Assembly (NCBI RefSeq): GCF_027111275.1 | Contig: NZ_CP114286.1 | Location: 4,574,501-4,638,500 of the forward strand | Direction of reading: 5' to 3' | DNA length: 64,000 nt | Source: Flavobacterium luteolum | GTDB lineage: Bacteria; Bacteroidota; Bacteroidia; Flavobacteriales; Flavobacteriaceae | Shown here: one piece after another, positions 42,754 to 52,019 of the stretch | Numbering within the stretch: the first letter of the stretch is position 1 | Layout: the number at the start of each line of letters is the position of its first letter | Position numbers and translations under genes: made by a program | The notes under the pieces: generated by a model | What the model saw: only the letters and a program-made list of their open reading frames with translations | Told to the model about the DNA's origin: nothing | Database searches by the model: none

Positions 42754-44178
42754 ATGCTAAAAAAACTATCATATACAATACTGTTTGCATTGGCACTGAG
42801 CTCTTGCAGTGATACTTTAGACGATATAAATAAAAACCCAAATGCAACTGAAACTCCGTTAGCGCCTTATTTGCTAACAGGAACCTTAAAACAAGGAGCA
42901 GATTTATATTGGGGAGATGCCAATAACTTTAACTCGACTTTGTTATTTGCACAGCATTGGGCAAAAATCCAATATACAGAACCAGATCGATACGATGTTT
43001 CGAATGCTTCTTTCACCACATTGTGGGATAAAGGATATTCGACTCTAATTACAGATTTGAACACCATTTTAAAATTTCCAGATGCGCAAGCTAATTCTAA
43101 TTATAAAGGGATTGCTTTAACGCTTCGTTCATGGACATTTTTATTGCTGACAGATGCTTACGGAAGCATTCCGTACAAAGAAGCGGGGCAAAATGTAACG
43201 CCAGCGTACAATACTCAAAAAGAAGTGTACACAGGATTGCTTGAAGATTTAAAACAAGCTCAATCGCTATTAAATCCTGCAAACGGAAGTGTTATTGGAG
43301 ACTTGGCTTATAAAGGAGATATCTTGAAATGGAAAAAACTGGTTAACTCACTTCGTTTGCGTATTGCTTTGAGAATTTCTGACAGAGAACCTGCTTTGGC
43401 CAAACAAGTTGCAATAGATGCTACAAGTGATGCGGCAGGTTTAATAAGCAGTAATACCGAAACATTCCAGTTTGTTTATACCAGTTCGCCACAGCAAAAC
43501 CCTGCTTCAGCTTGGTTTGAAACGAGAGACGATTTCCGTATTTCGAAAACTATGGTCGACCAATTATACGCATTATCAGATCCGCGTTTGCCAGTTTTTG
43601 CGCAATTGCCATCAGACGCAAGCGTAGGTAAATATGTTGGAGGAGCAAACGGATTATCAAATAGTGATGCAAATAGCCAAGGTTTTGCTAAAACATCAAA
43701 ACCGGGAACTTATTTCCTTACTTCGGCTTCGCCAGCAGTAATTGCTTCTTACTCTGAAACTCTGTTTAATCTTGCAGAAGCTGCTGCACGCGGTTATATT
43801 TCTGGAGACGCAGAACAATATTATAATAATGCTATTACAGCTTCTTTAAATCAGTTTGGAGTTAACAATGCGACAACTATTTCAACTTATCTGAATCAGG
43901 CAAGTGTAAAATACGATGCTTCAAATTATGCTAAATCAATTGGTACGCAAAAATGGATTGCTTTCTTCGGACAAGGTCTTGATGCTTTTACAGAATGGAG
44001 AAGATTGGATTATCCAGTGTTAACAGCTGGTCCAGCTACTGTTTTGGACGGAAAAATTCCTTCGCGTCTTTTCTATCCTGGTACAGAACAGTCACTAAAC
44101 GGAGCTAGCTATCAAGCAGCTGTTACAGAACAAGGAAAAGATTTATTGACAACCAAATTATGGTTTGATGTGAAATAA
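42754..44178 (+). CDS. SusD/RagB-family nutrient-binding lipoprotein
   Basis: This 474-residue lipoprotein (LSSC, Cys18) starts with CSDTLDDINKNPNATETP, the usual beginning of the SusD-like_2 group, and has TPR-like helices and LRSWTFLLLTDAYGSIPYKEA, the signature helix of the family. It forms the lid of the SusC barrel on the cell surface. It is 12 bp after susC, and a terminator follows at 44202-44237. Ligand unknown. Confidence 0.94.
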   Translation: MLKKLSYTILFALALSSCSDTLDDINKNPNATETPLAPYLLTGTLKQGADLYWGDANNFNSTLLFAQHWAKIQYTEPDRYDVSNASFTTLWDKGYSTLITDLNTILKFPDAQANSNYKGIALTLRSWTFLLLTDAYGSIPYKEAGQNVTPAYNTQKEVYTGLLEDLKQAQSLLNPANGSVIGDLAYKGDILKWKKLVNSLRLRIALRISDREPALAKQVAIDATSDAAGLISSNTETFQFVYTSSPQQNPASAWFETRDDFRISKTMVDQLYALSDPRLPVFAQLPSDASVGKYVGGANGLSNSDANSQGFAKTSKPGTYFLTSASPAVIASYSETLFNLAEAAARGYISGDAEQYYNNAITASLNQFGVNNATTISTYLNQASVKYDASNYAKSIGTQKWIAFFGQGLDAFTEWRRLDYPVLTAGPATVLDGKIPSRLFYPGTEQSLNGASYQAAVTEQGKDLLTTKLWFDVK

Positions 44179-44201
44179 ACAATGTGTTGTTTTTTTGAGT
44201 C

Positions 44202-44240
44202 AAAAAGCCCTGCATCTTAATTGATACTGGGCTTTTTTAT
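44202..44240 (+). terminator. Intrinsic terminator of SusCD operon
   Basis: AAAAAGCCC (44202-44210) pairs with GGGCTTTTT (44229-44237) and runs into T-rich sequence. It lies between the convergent susD and hydrolase genes and can serve both. Confidence 0.8.
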
Positions 44241-44257
44241 TTAGATTACAATTTTTT

Positions 44258-45028
44258 TTATAATTTTTCATACCAATTTAAAATATAATCGGCGACACCT
44301 TCCCAGCCGGGTTCTCCACAAATAAAATGACTTTTGCCATCAAATATTTTAAGATCAACACGACCTGCATTTTCTTTATATCTGCTGGCAATTGACTCTG
44401 TTAAACTTGGTGGAAAAATATGATCGCTGCCACCGCCAATAAACAGAATTGGCTCATACGGTTTTTTGAAATTGATATTAGAGAAAGAATTTAAAACCAA
44501 TTCTCGACTTACTTTATAACTTTCGGGTACCGCAAATTTTTCAAAAGCATTCTTCTTTTCTGCTGCAGGTATAGTATTAAAAAAAGCGTAATCGTACCAA
44601 TCACGGCTTCCCATAAAATATTTTTTAGAAGAAAAGAAACCAAAAGCAGGCAATACAGTTTTTAAGGTTTGAAATGGCGGAAAAACATTTTTTGGAGGTG
44701 CTCCGTCAATGCTTACACCTGCAGCTGCTTTTCCTAATTCTACCAATTTTAACGTAGCCATTCCTGCCATTGAATGCCCAATTACCAAAGGTTTTTCGGG
44801 TAAAGTATCTATTAATCTACTGATATTATTCACAATATCTATAAATCCAGTTTTAACCAGATCTGGGTGAACTTTTGCTCTTAAGTCGGCAGGATTTCCA
44901 TCGTGCCCAGGATTGGTAGGGGCATAAACAGTATATCCTTTTTGTTCATAGTACTTTTTCCATTCGGTCCAAGTTTTGTCGTTGACAAAATTTCCGTGTA
45001 TCAGTACAATTGTTTTTGATTTTGACAT
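44258..45028 (-). CDS. Alpha/beta hydrolase (sigma-54 regulon candidate)
   Basis: This 256-residue hydrolase has KTIVLIHGNFVNDKTW, nucleophile Ser86 in IGHSMAGMATLKL, Asp in GGGSDHIFPP and His in GKSHFICGEPGWE. ATG 45028 is preferred over 45109: the extra N-terminal residues of the longer frame do not resemble the family. It is clearly related to the hydrolase at 49953-50741 (same GHS, IFPPSL/VFTPASL and final IANW/ILNW pattern). A sigma-54-like promoter is centred about 90 bp upstream. The substrate is unknown. Confidence 0.88.
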   Translation of the reverse strand: MSKSKTIVLIHGNFVNDKTWTEWKKYYEQKGYTVYAPTNPGHDGNPADLRAKVHPDLVKTGFIDIVNNISRLIDTLPEKPLVIGHSMAGMATLKLVELGKAAAGVSIDGAPPKNVFPPFQTLKTVLPAFGFFSSKKYFMGSRDWYDYAFFNTIPAAEKKNAFEKFAVPESYKVSRELVLNSFSNINFKKPYEPILFIGGGSDHIFPPSLTESIASRYKENAGRVDLKIFDGKSHFICGEPGWEGVADYILNWYEKL

Positions 45029-45112
45029 GATTCTTTTTATTTGATTAATGTTAGAATTTCTTTTAAAATTTCTTGTCTTGAATCTTATAAAAGTTAACTT
45101 TTTTTTCAAAAA

Positions 45113-45128
45113 AACAATTTATATGCCA
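45113..45128 (-). promoter_or_regulatory. Putative sigma-54 promoter
   Basis: The minus strand reads TGGCATATAAATTGTT, matching TGGCA...TTG at the -24/-12 spacing. The last two bases differ from the consensus GC. The same GGCAT-N6-TTGTT is found upstream of the related hydrolase at 50788-50803. Confidence 0.6.
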
Positions 45129-45253
45129 TGCTTTAAAGTGTTTGATAATAGGAGCTTATCGTTATTTTGTTGATATAAAAGCACTATATATCGCTAAACA
45201 AATTTATATTAGTGAGATTTCGCTATAAAATCAATTCACGCTTGTTTTTCAGA

Positions 45254-47689
45254 TTATCTTCTTTTTTCATTGATTGGGAATTCTTTTGAAAACTCAATTT
45301 TAAGAATCGTTCCGTTATTGTTTTCCATAGAAAAAGTAGCATCCAAGTCATCACTTAAGCCTTTTATCAGACTTAATCCAAACGAATTGATTTTTTTATC
45401 GCTGATATTCGTATCAAAACCAACTCCGTTATCTGCAATAGTCAAGAGATATTTGTTTTCAGATGTGGCTTGCAATGTCACGTAAATCATTCCGGTTCTG
45501 TTGTCTGGAAAAGCATATTTTATAGAATTGGTAATTGATTCGTTTAAAATAAGTCCAAGCGGAACAGCTTGTGCAACGTCTAATTCAAGTGGATCAATTT
45601 TGAGTTCAAAACGAATGCGCTGTCCAAGCGAAAAAGATTCTTTTAAATACTCCACCAATTCTTTGATATAATTGGGCATATTAATTGTCGAAATATTCTC
45701 TGAATTGTACAATTTCTGATGAATCAAAGACATGGAATGAATACGATGCTGGCTGTTTTTAATAGCAGATAATGCCATATCATTCTCCAAATAAGCAGAT
45801 TGCGAATTCAAAAGACTGATTACAGTTTGAAGATTGTTTTTTACACGATGATGAATTTCTTTCAAAAGCCATTCTTTCTCGTCGAGCAAATGCCTTAGAT
45901 TGATATTCTTTTGATTGATTTCTTTTTCTTTCTGTTCTAATTCGGCATTGGTTCTCTGTTTTAAACGGTAGCGATTGTACAATAACACAATTGAAAGAAC
46001 CAATAAAACCAAGCTCCAGATCGATACAGTGTTTAATAATTTTGATTTTTTTAATGCCGTTTGCTGTAGATCTGTTTCTTTGTCTAATAATTTGATTTTC
46101 TGTTCTTTATTTTCAGTTTCATACTGTATCCTAAGTTCTTCAATCTGTTTGTTTTTAGCATAATCCAAAAGAGAATCACTCATTTTTTTATATAATTTAT
46201 GATGTGCCAAAGCCGATTTAAAATCGCCATTCAAGGAATCTAATTTATATAAAGACATTTGTAGCGCTTCAGAATTGTAGTTTTGACTATACTTTTTTGA
46301 AACAGCCGCAATCTTATCGATATACAATTTTGTTTTCTGCAGGTTATTTCGGTTTGAGTAAAACAAAGCAATAGACGAGTAGGTATTGCAGATATCTCGA
46401 TACGTTTGTGGTGAATCTAAGCCATCGGCAGCTTCTCCTGCTTTTATAAAATATTTTTCTGCGGTGCCGTAATTTTTAATTCGCCAATAGCAATTAGCGT
46501 AACCATAATTCATAAGCATATTGTCAAACTTATTGGGTGGCGGATATTTGCTCGTTACCGAATTCATGTATTCAACAGCCTCTTTGTTTTTCCCTTTCAT
46601 CGACAAAGCTACGGTTGCTGTCATAAAACTTTTGTACCAACTACCGCTATTATAAGCATTTTGTCCGTATTTAATGCTTTTTTCAGCAGCCTTCATTGCA
46701 TCGTCAATATGACCCATATTTAAATAAATTAATCCCAATCGCATATAAAAAATATCGGCAAAGGTGTAATCATTGGTAGATTCCATGCTTTCGACACTTT
46801 TTAGGGCATAATACAGCGCATTCTTCATATTAAACTGCACGCCTTCGATATAAGCAATTGTGGTTTCGCTAAATTGCTGCTGCCTAAAACCGATTTTGCG
46901 CATATCGGCAATATTTTGATAAAGGATTTTCTTGGCATCATTTATTTTTCCGTGCCAAAAATAAATGGTGCATATTCGTGCTTTTGTTGCAAGTCTTTTT
47001 TCTTCAAAGCCTAAAGTTTTATATAAAGCTTCCGCTTCTATTAAGATTTTTTCTTTTTCGGGATCTAAATCGTGCTGATTGGTAGCCTGATTAAATAATG
47101 CATCTGCCAGTGCGGCTTTGTCATTTTGTTTTCGGCACTCATTTACTACTTGAGAAAAGCATTTTTTGCTTTCCGGATAGTTGTTAATTTGAAAATAAAA
47201 CTTTCCTAATAACATCAAACTCTGATGGAGCCATTTTTGAATTTTTAACTGATTACTGATTTTAACTGCTTCAGATATATAAAGATTAGCGTTTTTTATG
47301 TCGTCTGGTTTTGTAAAAGGTTTGAATAAGTAAAAAGTTCCCAATTGCAGAGCCAGTTTTATTTTATCGACGTTTTTTGACTTGTGGTAAAGCTTCTTGG
47401 CAGCTTCTATATTTCCTTTTTCAATTAAATCATTTCCAATTAGATAAGAACCATCATTATAACCTTCATCATAAGCTAAAGAGACAGGCAGTTTATAAGC
47501 TTTACAAGTTAAAACCACAGCACTGTCTGCATCTATTGATCCTTGATTGGAATTGTATAAATAGGAGGAACAGGTATGTATTAAAAGACGCTTCTTTTTT
47601 AAATTATAACCAGCTGTTGCGGGATGATTTTGTGCTTCGAAATTAATTGTAATAAAGAACAGCAAACAAAAAAAGTACAGTGGCTTCAT
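45254..47689 (-). CDS. TPR-repeat sensor histidine kinase (HisKA_2 type)
   Basis: This 811-residue protein has a signal peptide (ending NFEAQ), a periplasmic part with multiple TPR-like repeats (about 50-500), a coiled coil, one membrane segment (about 560-580), and a cytoplasmic HisKA_2 domain with EIHHRVKNNLQ, followed by the ATPase region (GLILNESITNSIKYAF, IADNGVGFD, GLSLIKGL). ATG 47689 is preferred over 47731 because only it gives a signal sequence first. It is divergent from the sigma-54 activator gene at 47896 and is the natural kinase for it. Confidence 0.92.
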   Translation of the reverse strand: MKPLYFFCLLFFITINFEAQNHPATAGYNLKKKRLLIHTCSSYLYNSNQGSIDADSAVVLTCKAYKLPVSLAYDEGYNDGSYLIGNDLIEKGNIEAAKKLYHKSKNVDKIKLALQLGTFYLFKPFTKPDDIKNANLYISEAVKISNQLKIQKWLHQSLMLLGKFYFQINNYPESKKCFSQVVNECRKQNDKAALADALFNQATNQHDLDPEKEKILIEAEALYKTLGFEEKRLATKARICTIYFWHGKINDAKKILYQNIADMRKIGFRQQQFSETTIAYIEGVQFNMKNALYYALKSVESMESTNDYTFADIFYMRLGLIYLNMGHIDDAMKAAEKSIKYGQNAYNSGSWYKSFMTATVALSMKGKNKEAVEYMNSVTSKYPPPNKFDNMLMNYGYANCYWRIKNYGTAEKYFIKAGEAADGLDSPQTYRDICNTYSSIALFYSNRNNLQKTKLYIDKIAAVSKKYSQNYNSEALQMSLYKLDSLNGDFKSALAHHKLYKKMSDSLLDYAKNKQIEELRIQYETENKEQKIKLLDKETDLQQTALKKSKLLNTVSIWSLVLLVLSIVLLYNRYRLKQRTNAELEQKEKEINQKNINLRHLLDEKEWLLKEIHHRVKNNLQTVISLLNSQSAYLENDMALSAIKNSQHRIHSMSLIHQKLYNSENISTINMPNYIKELVEYLKESFSLGQRIRFELKIDPLELDVAQAVPLGLILNESITNSIKYAFPDNRTGMIYVTLQATSENKYLLTIADNGVGFDTNISDKKINSFGLSLIKGLSDDLDATFSMENNNGTILKIEFSKEFPINEKRR

Positions 47690-47728
47690 CGTTTTATTAG
47701 AATTAAATTTTAGTAAGTGTTTAATTAA

Positions 47729-47736
47729 CAAATATA
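47729..47736 (-). promoter_or_regulatory. Putative -7 box, histidine kinase gene
   Basis: The minus strand reads TATATTTG, a full TAnnTTTG match, 40 bp upstream of the kinase ATG in the 206-bp divergent gap. Confidence 0.45.
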
Positions 47737-47844
47737 AAGAGAAACAATTGTGTTTGGGTTGAAAAATAACACGAAAATTATGGTAAAATATGATTTTTAT
47801 TTAGCTAAATTTGGAAACGCTTAATTTTAATTGTGATAATTAAC

Positions 47845-47852
47845 TATTTTTG
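47845..47852 (+). promoter_or_regulatory. Putative -7 box, sigma-54 activator gene
   Basis: TATTTTTG matches TAnnTTTG 43 bp upstream of the regulator ATG. The regulator itself thus appears to be driven by the housekeeping sigma factor. Confidence 0.45.
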
Positions 47853-47895
47853 TATCAATTAATTAAGTGTAATATAGGACAAAATTTACTCACTT

Positions 47896-49866
47896 ATGAA
47901 AAAGTCTGCCGATAACGGATTTGAAGCTGCAACTTCAGCATTAAAAAAGCGAATTTTAATTGTTGAAGATCAGTTTATTGAGGCACACGATTTACAGCTA
48001 ATTCTTGAAAAAGCAAACTATGAAGTTACAGGAATTGCACGATCGGTAGAGCAGGCTTTGGAACAGATTGAGATTGAAAAACCAGATTTGGTATTTTTGG
48101 ATATCATGCTCAAAGGCAAGCGAGATGGTATAGAACTAGCACATATTCTTAAAGAAAAACATATAGGTTTTATATTTCTTTCGGCAAATTCCAGTAAAAG
48201 TATTTTAGACGAGGCAAAAACTACCCAACCCTACGGATTTATTGTAAAACCATTTCGAGACCAAGATGTTCTTACGACTCTCGAAATCGCTTTTTATCGT
48301 CAGCAATATAGTTTAGAAAGCCAGTTGAGGCAACAGTTTCAGCTTCAGAAATTAATTTCAGAAATTATAAATTCAGATGTAAAGAAAGAAGAGGCTTTGT
48401 TGGCTTTTGCAAAAGCGGTTCAGACTTTTATTCCTTTTGATTATTTAGAAACGGGTTTTGTAACGACAACACATTATGATAATCTCGGAATTGTTCGCAG
48501 AAATATAGATCAGTATCAGATTATTAACCTGCAGAAACTTTCTCAAATAACAGAATTATCTGAAAAAGAAATAAACGAAACTTATAAAAAGTCAAAAACA
48601 GATAAAGAGCCTATAATTTATAGTGAAGAAGCCCTGATAAATAACTTTCAGGAAGCTCCAATAAAGGCTTTGATTGCTCATAATTTTGGGATAAAATCGT
48701 ATTTGGTTTTTCCGCTTTCAATTGCTGCGATTCAGAATTATCATTTTACTTTTTACAGCCGCAATCTGAATGTTTATTCTCAGGAGCATTTACGAATTTT
48801 AAGTTCGCTTGAACCCATTTTTAGTCAATTTGTAGCTAAAATTTATTCGAAAGAAGATTTAAACTTGTCCTCTAAAAAAGCTGAAATCAAAAATGCTAAA
48901 GTTGTTACCGAAGAGGGTTTTGAAGGCATTATTGGCAATAGTTCGCAAATGAATTCTGTTTTTAATTATATCCGAAAAGTGGCGCCTTCTGACACTTCGG
49001 TTCTCGTTCTTGGCGAAAGCGGGACAGGAAAAGAAAAAATTGCGCAAAGTATTCACGCCTTATCTCCAAGAAAAGATAAGCCATTGGTTATTATTAATTG
49101 TGGAGCTATTCCCGAAAATCTTGCTGAATCATTGCTTTTTGGACATGAAAAAGGGGCTTTTACAGGCGCATTGGATAAACGTATCGGTAAATTTGAATTG
49201 GCAGACGGAGGAACGATTTTCTTAGACGAAGTAGGAGAGATGTCTCTAGAACTTCAGGTAAAGCTGCTTCGTGTTTTGCAAGAAAGAGAAATTGAACGCG
49301 TAGGCGGTACTTCTTCTATGAAAATTGATGTTAGGATTATTGCAGCGACCAATAAAAACCTTGAAGAAGAAGTAGCAGCAGGAAGGTTTAGAATGGATTT
49401 GTATTATCGTCTGCACGTTTTCCCGATTATGGTTCCGCCATTAAAAAAGAGAAAAGAAGATATTCCTGATTTAGCCAATCATTTTATTGCGGTTTACAGT
49501 GATAAAATGGGCAGAAAAGCACCAATTCTCTCCGATGCGGCTTTGCAGCAGATTATGAATTACAACTGGCCAGGAAATATTAGAGAACTTGAACACGTTA
49601 TGCAACGAGCAATTTTACTGACTGACGGAAATACAATTAAAGAAATTGAGCTTTCTATGTCATCAAAAATGCATCCTGAACCAGTATCAGAGTCATTTTC
49701 TATAAAAACGATATTAGAAAACGAAAGGGACTATATTCTCTATATTCTCAAAAAATGCAACGGAAAAATTTCGGGATCTGGCGGTGCAGCCGAAATTCTT
49801 GATATTCATCCGTCGACGTTGAATTCTAAAATTAAAAAGCTGGAAATAAAGAAAGGGATTATTTAG
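47896..49866 (+). CDS. Sigma-54-dependent response regulator (REC-GAF-AAA+-Fis)
   Basis: This 656-residue activator has a receiver domain (about 18-135; VEDQF pocket, Asp in VFLDIMLKG, Lys in IVKPF), a GAF-like middle domain (about 150-320), a sigma-54-activating AAA+ domain (about 335-575) and a Fis-type HTH at the end (GGAAEILDIHPSTLNSKIKKL). The AAA+ domain shows Walker A GESGTGKE, the GAFTGA loop that contacts sigma-54, Walker B GGTIFLDEVGEM and arginine fingers in RFRMDLYYRL. Its targets are probably the nearby genes carrying -24/-12 elements. Confidence 0.95.
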   Translation: MKKSADNGFEAATSALKKRILIVEDQFIEAHDLQLILEKANYEVTGIARSVEQALEQIEIEKPDLVFLDIMLKGKRDGIELAHILKEKHIGFIFLSANSSKSILDEAKTTQPYGFIVKPFRDQDVLTTLEIAFYRQQYSLESQLRQQFQLQKLISEIINSDVKKEEALLAFAKAVQTFIPFDYLETGFVTTTHYDNLGIVRRNIDQYQIINLQKLSQITELSEKEINETYKKSKTDKEPIIYSEEALINNFQEAPIKALIAHNFGIKSYLVFPLSIAAIQNYHFTFYSRNLNVYSQEHLRILSSLEPIFSQFVAKIYSKEDLNLSSKKAEIKNAKVVTEEGFEGIIGNSSQMNSVFNYIRKVAPSDTSVLVLGESGTGKEKIAQSIHALSPRKDKPLVIINCGAIPENLAESLLFGHEKGAFTGALDKRIGKFELADGGTIFLDEVGEMSLELQVKLLRVLQEREIERVGGTSSMKIDVRIIAATNKNLEEEVAAGRFRMDLYYRLHVFPIMVPPLKKRKEDIPDLANHFIAVYSDKMGRKAPILSDAALQQIMNYNWPGNIRELEHVMQRAILLTDGNTIKEIELSMSSKMHPEPVSESFSIKTILENERDYILYILKKCNGKISGSGGAAEILDIHPSTLNSKIKKLEIKKGII

Positions 49867-49908
49867 TAGAAATGTTGATTCTGTTTTTAGTCACATTTAC
49901 AAATATAG

Positions 49909-49928
49909 CCTGTGGTTTCAACCACGGG
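49909..49928. repeat. Short palindromic repeat (CCTGTGGTT...AACCAC)
   Basis: GTGGTT and AACCAC form a small perfect hairpin between the convergent regulator and hydrolase genes. It may double as their terminator and looks like a common dispersed repeat type. Confidence 0.45.
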
Positions 49929-49952
49929 AACACAAAAAAAATTCGCGATCAA

Positions 49953-50741
49953 TTAAGTAATTTTCATTAACCAATTTGCGATAAATTCAGCGATATTTTC
50001 CCAGTTTTCCTGAATGATACTTAGATGATTTGAATTTTGAAATTCTTTGTAGCAAGTTATGGAATGTAGGTTTTTGTATTTTTTAAAATTGGAATAATTC
50101 AAAGAAGCGGGGGTAAAAACATCTTCGGAACCCGATATAAACAAAAGTGGATTGTGTTTCTTATTAAAATCTATTTTTCCTGTTTTGGTAAAAATATCAC
50201 GCATAATTAATTTCGATTCTGGAATTAATAGCGCTTCATAGCTTTCTTTTTGTTCTTCAAAAGTCATTTCACCAGTAAAATAGTATTGCCAATCCTTAAA
50301 AGACATTAAATAGGTTTTCCTTTTTGAACCGAAAAAAACCGAAGTTTTCCAGATTGTTTTATAAAAAGGTAAATTAAAATAAAGCACATTGGCGGGCGGA
50401 ATAGAATTAATGCAGATTCCTGCAGAACATAACTCTTTCTGAATTAGTATTTGAGTTAAGAGACCTCCATAAGAATGACCTATTATAATAGGTTTTTCAG
50501 GGAGTTTGTCCATAATTTCGATATAATAATCCACTAGATTACTTAAACGAATTTGCGCAATTTTTGACTCGCGATGTGTTTGTCTTAAAACGGCAGGCAG
50601 TTCGTTTTTGTGCGGCCAGGGCGGTGCGACAGTTTTATATCCTTTACTTTCAAAAAAAACAATCCATTCTTTCCAGCAAGTATGGCTTACAAAAGCTCCA
50701 GTGATAAACATAATTGTTTTTTTATTAGATAAATACATCAT
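49953..50741 (-). CDS. Alpha/beta hydrolase, paralogue of 44258-45028
   Basis: This 262-residue hydrolase shows KTIMFITGAFVSHTCWKEW, nucleophile Ser in IGHSYGGLLTQ, Asp in SGSEDVFTPASL and His in QNSNHLSIIQENWE. Either of two adjacent ATGs (50741 or 50738) may be used. The sequence is clearly paralogous to the hydrolase at 44258-45028. Its upstream region carries an equivalent sigma-54-like promoter. Function unknown; expression control by the local activator is the best-supported inference. Confidence 0.87.
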   Translation of the reverse strand: MMYLSNKKTIMFITGAFVSHTCWKEWIVFFESKGYKTVAPPWPHKNELPAVLRQTHRESKIAQIRLSNLVDYYIEIMDKLPEKPIIIGHSYGGLLTQILIQKELCSAGICINSIPPANVLYFNLPFYKTIWKTSVFFGSKRKTYLMSFKDWQYYFTGEMTFEEQKESYEALLIPESKLIMRDIFTKTGKIDFNKKHNPLLFISGSEDVFTPASLNYSNFKKYKNLHSITCYKEFQNSNHLSIIQENWENIAEFIANWLMKIT

Positions 50742-50787
50742 ATCGAAGCTATTAGATTAATTTCTAGAAAACCAATAAACCTTTAAA

Positions 50788-50803
50788 AACAAAAGAGATG
50801 CCT
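50788..50803 (-). promoter_or_regulatory. Putative sigma-54 promoter
   Basis: The minus strand reads AGGCATCTCTTTTGTT, with GG and TTG in -24/-12 spacing and GGCAT-N6-TTGTT identical to 45113-45128. Confidence 0.55.
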
Positions 50804-50954
50804 TTTTTGTAAAGTATTGATTATAAAAGAATTGCTGACTCAGATTATTTCTGAGTTATTATATATCGTTAAAATCAAGTTTTGATTATTGAAATATCAT
50901 CAGTTTATAGCTAAAAAAAGCTTGCAAGTGCTTTATTTTTAAGCTTCTGCGTTT

Positions 50955-50970
50955 TGGTTTAATCTTTGTC
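50955..50970 (+). promoter_or_regulatory. Weak sigma-54 promoter candidate
   Basis: TGGTTTAATCTTTGTC keeps TGG and TTG in the right spacing, 48 bp upstream of the hydrolase ATG. The -24 half is weaker (TGGTT instead of TGGCA). The rest of 50742-51017 shows nothing else. Confidence 0.4.
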
Positions 50971-51017
50971 TTCGTCTTTAAAAAATAATATAGGTTTCAA
51001 TCTTTTAAATTATAATT

Positions 51018-51854
51018 ATGGAAAAAATTTATAATACAGAAACAAGTTTCGCAGAAATTGGTGACCGTACAATTGCTTATCGTTCTTACGGAAAAGGAAA
51101 AGCAATAATTTTTGTAAACCGTTTTAGAGGAACGCTGGATACTTGGGATCCGTTATTTATTGCTGAGTTGGCAAAAAAGTTCAACGTTATTGTATTTGAT
51201 TATTCTGGAATTGGTTCTTCTACAGGATATCTTACTCCAGATATTACAGTTGTAGCCAAAGATGTTAAAGATCTAGCAGATTTCTTAAAGCTCGATTCGG
51301 TTATTGTTTTAGGATGGTCTTATGGAGGATTGGTAGCGCAAACGGCAACTTTACTATATCCTAATTTGGTGACGCATGCTATTTTAGTAGGAACAAATCC
51401 GCCAGGGAAAAATGAGATTCCGATCGAACAGGCATTTTTTGATGCTGCATTAAAACCATTAAATGATTTTGACGATGAAATTGTTTTATTTTTTGAACCA
51501 AAATCAGAATCTAGCCGATTGGCAGCAAAGGCTTCGCATGATCGAATTCATAAAAGAATTGAAGTAGAAAAAATTCCTTCGACAATGGATGTTTTTCAAT
51601 TGTATTTTGGTGGTGGAGATACTTTTAGAGAAGATCCACTTAATTTTAGAGAACAGCTTAAAAAGATAAAAACACCAATTTTGATTATTTCTGGAGATCA
51701 TGATATCAGTTTTGCGGTAGACAATTGGTATCCGATTATCAATCAAATGACAAACGCACAAATGATTGTTTATTCTGGAACAGGACATGGACCTCAGCAT
51801 CAATATCCTGAATTGACAGCACAGTATATTATCAATTTTGTAGAATACATATAG
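51018..51854 (+). CDS. Alpha/beta hydrolase
   Basis: This 278-residue hydrolase differs from the paralogue pair nearby. It has AYRSYGKGKAIIFVNRFRGTL in place of the usual HG oxyanion motif (NRF replaces HGF), FDYSGIGSSTGY, nucleophile Ser in LGWSYGGLVAQ, Asp in SGDHDISFAVD and His in GTGHGPQHQYPE. The substitution at the oxyanion-hole motif may alter activity. A terminator follows at 51888. The substrate is unknown. Confidence 0.87.
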   Translation: MEKIYNTETSFAEIGDRTIAYRSYGKGKAIIFVNRFRGTLDTWDPLFIAELAKKFNVIVFDYSGIGSSTGYLTPDITVVAKDVKDLADFLKLDSVIVLGWSYGGLVAQTATLLYPNLVTHAILVGTNPPGKNEIPIEQAFFDAALKPLNDFDDEIVLFFEPKSESSRLAAKASHDRIHKRIEVEKIPSTMDVFQLYFGGGDTFREDPLNFREQLKKIKTPILIISGDHDISFAVDNWYPIINQMTNAQMIVYSGTGHGPQHQYPELTAQYIINFVEYI

Positions 51855-51887
51855 TTTTAAGTTCATCAGCAGAACTTAATTATATGC

Positions 51888-51921
51888 AAAAGGAATAGTG
51901 TCAGCAGCTATTCCTTTTTTT
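51888..51921 (+). terminator. Intrinsic terminator
   Basis: AAAAGGAATAG (51888-51898) pairs with CTATTCCTTTT (51908-51918) and runs into T7. Confidence 0.85.
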
Positions 51922-51966
51922 ATGTAAAAAAATTTCAGAATCTATTTTGAGGATTAATTGCAAATG

Positions 51967-52000
51967 ATATTTCGCTAAAAGCTGTTTTTTAGCGAAATAT
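51967..52000. terminator. Hairpin between convergent genes
   Basis: A perfect 14-bp stem (51967-51980 with 51987-52000; ATATTTCGCTAAAA) sits 20 bp after the MBL hydrolase stop codon. A good U run is missing, so terminator function is likely but not certain. Confidence 0.55.
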
Positions 52001-52019
52001 AGCAAAGAAAATACTCAAT

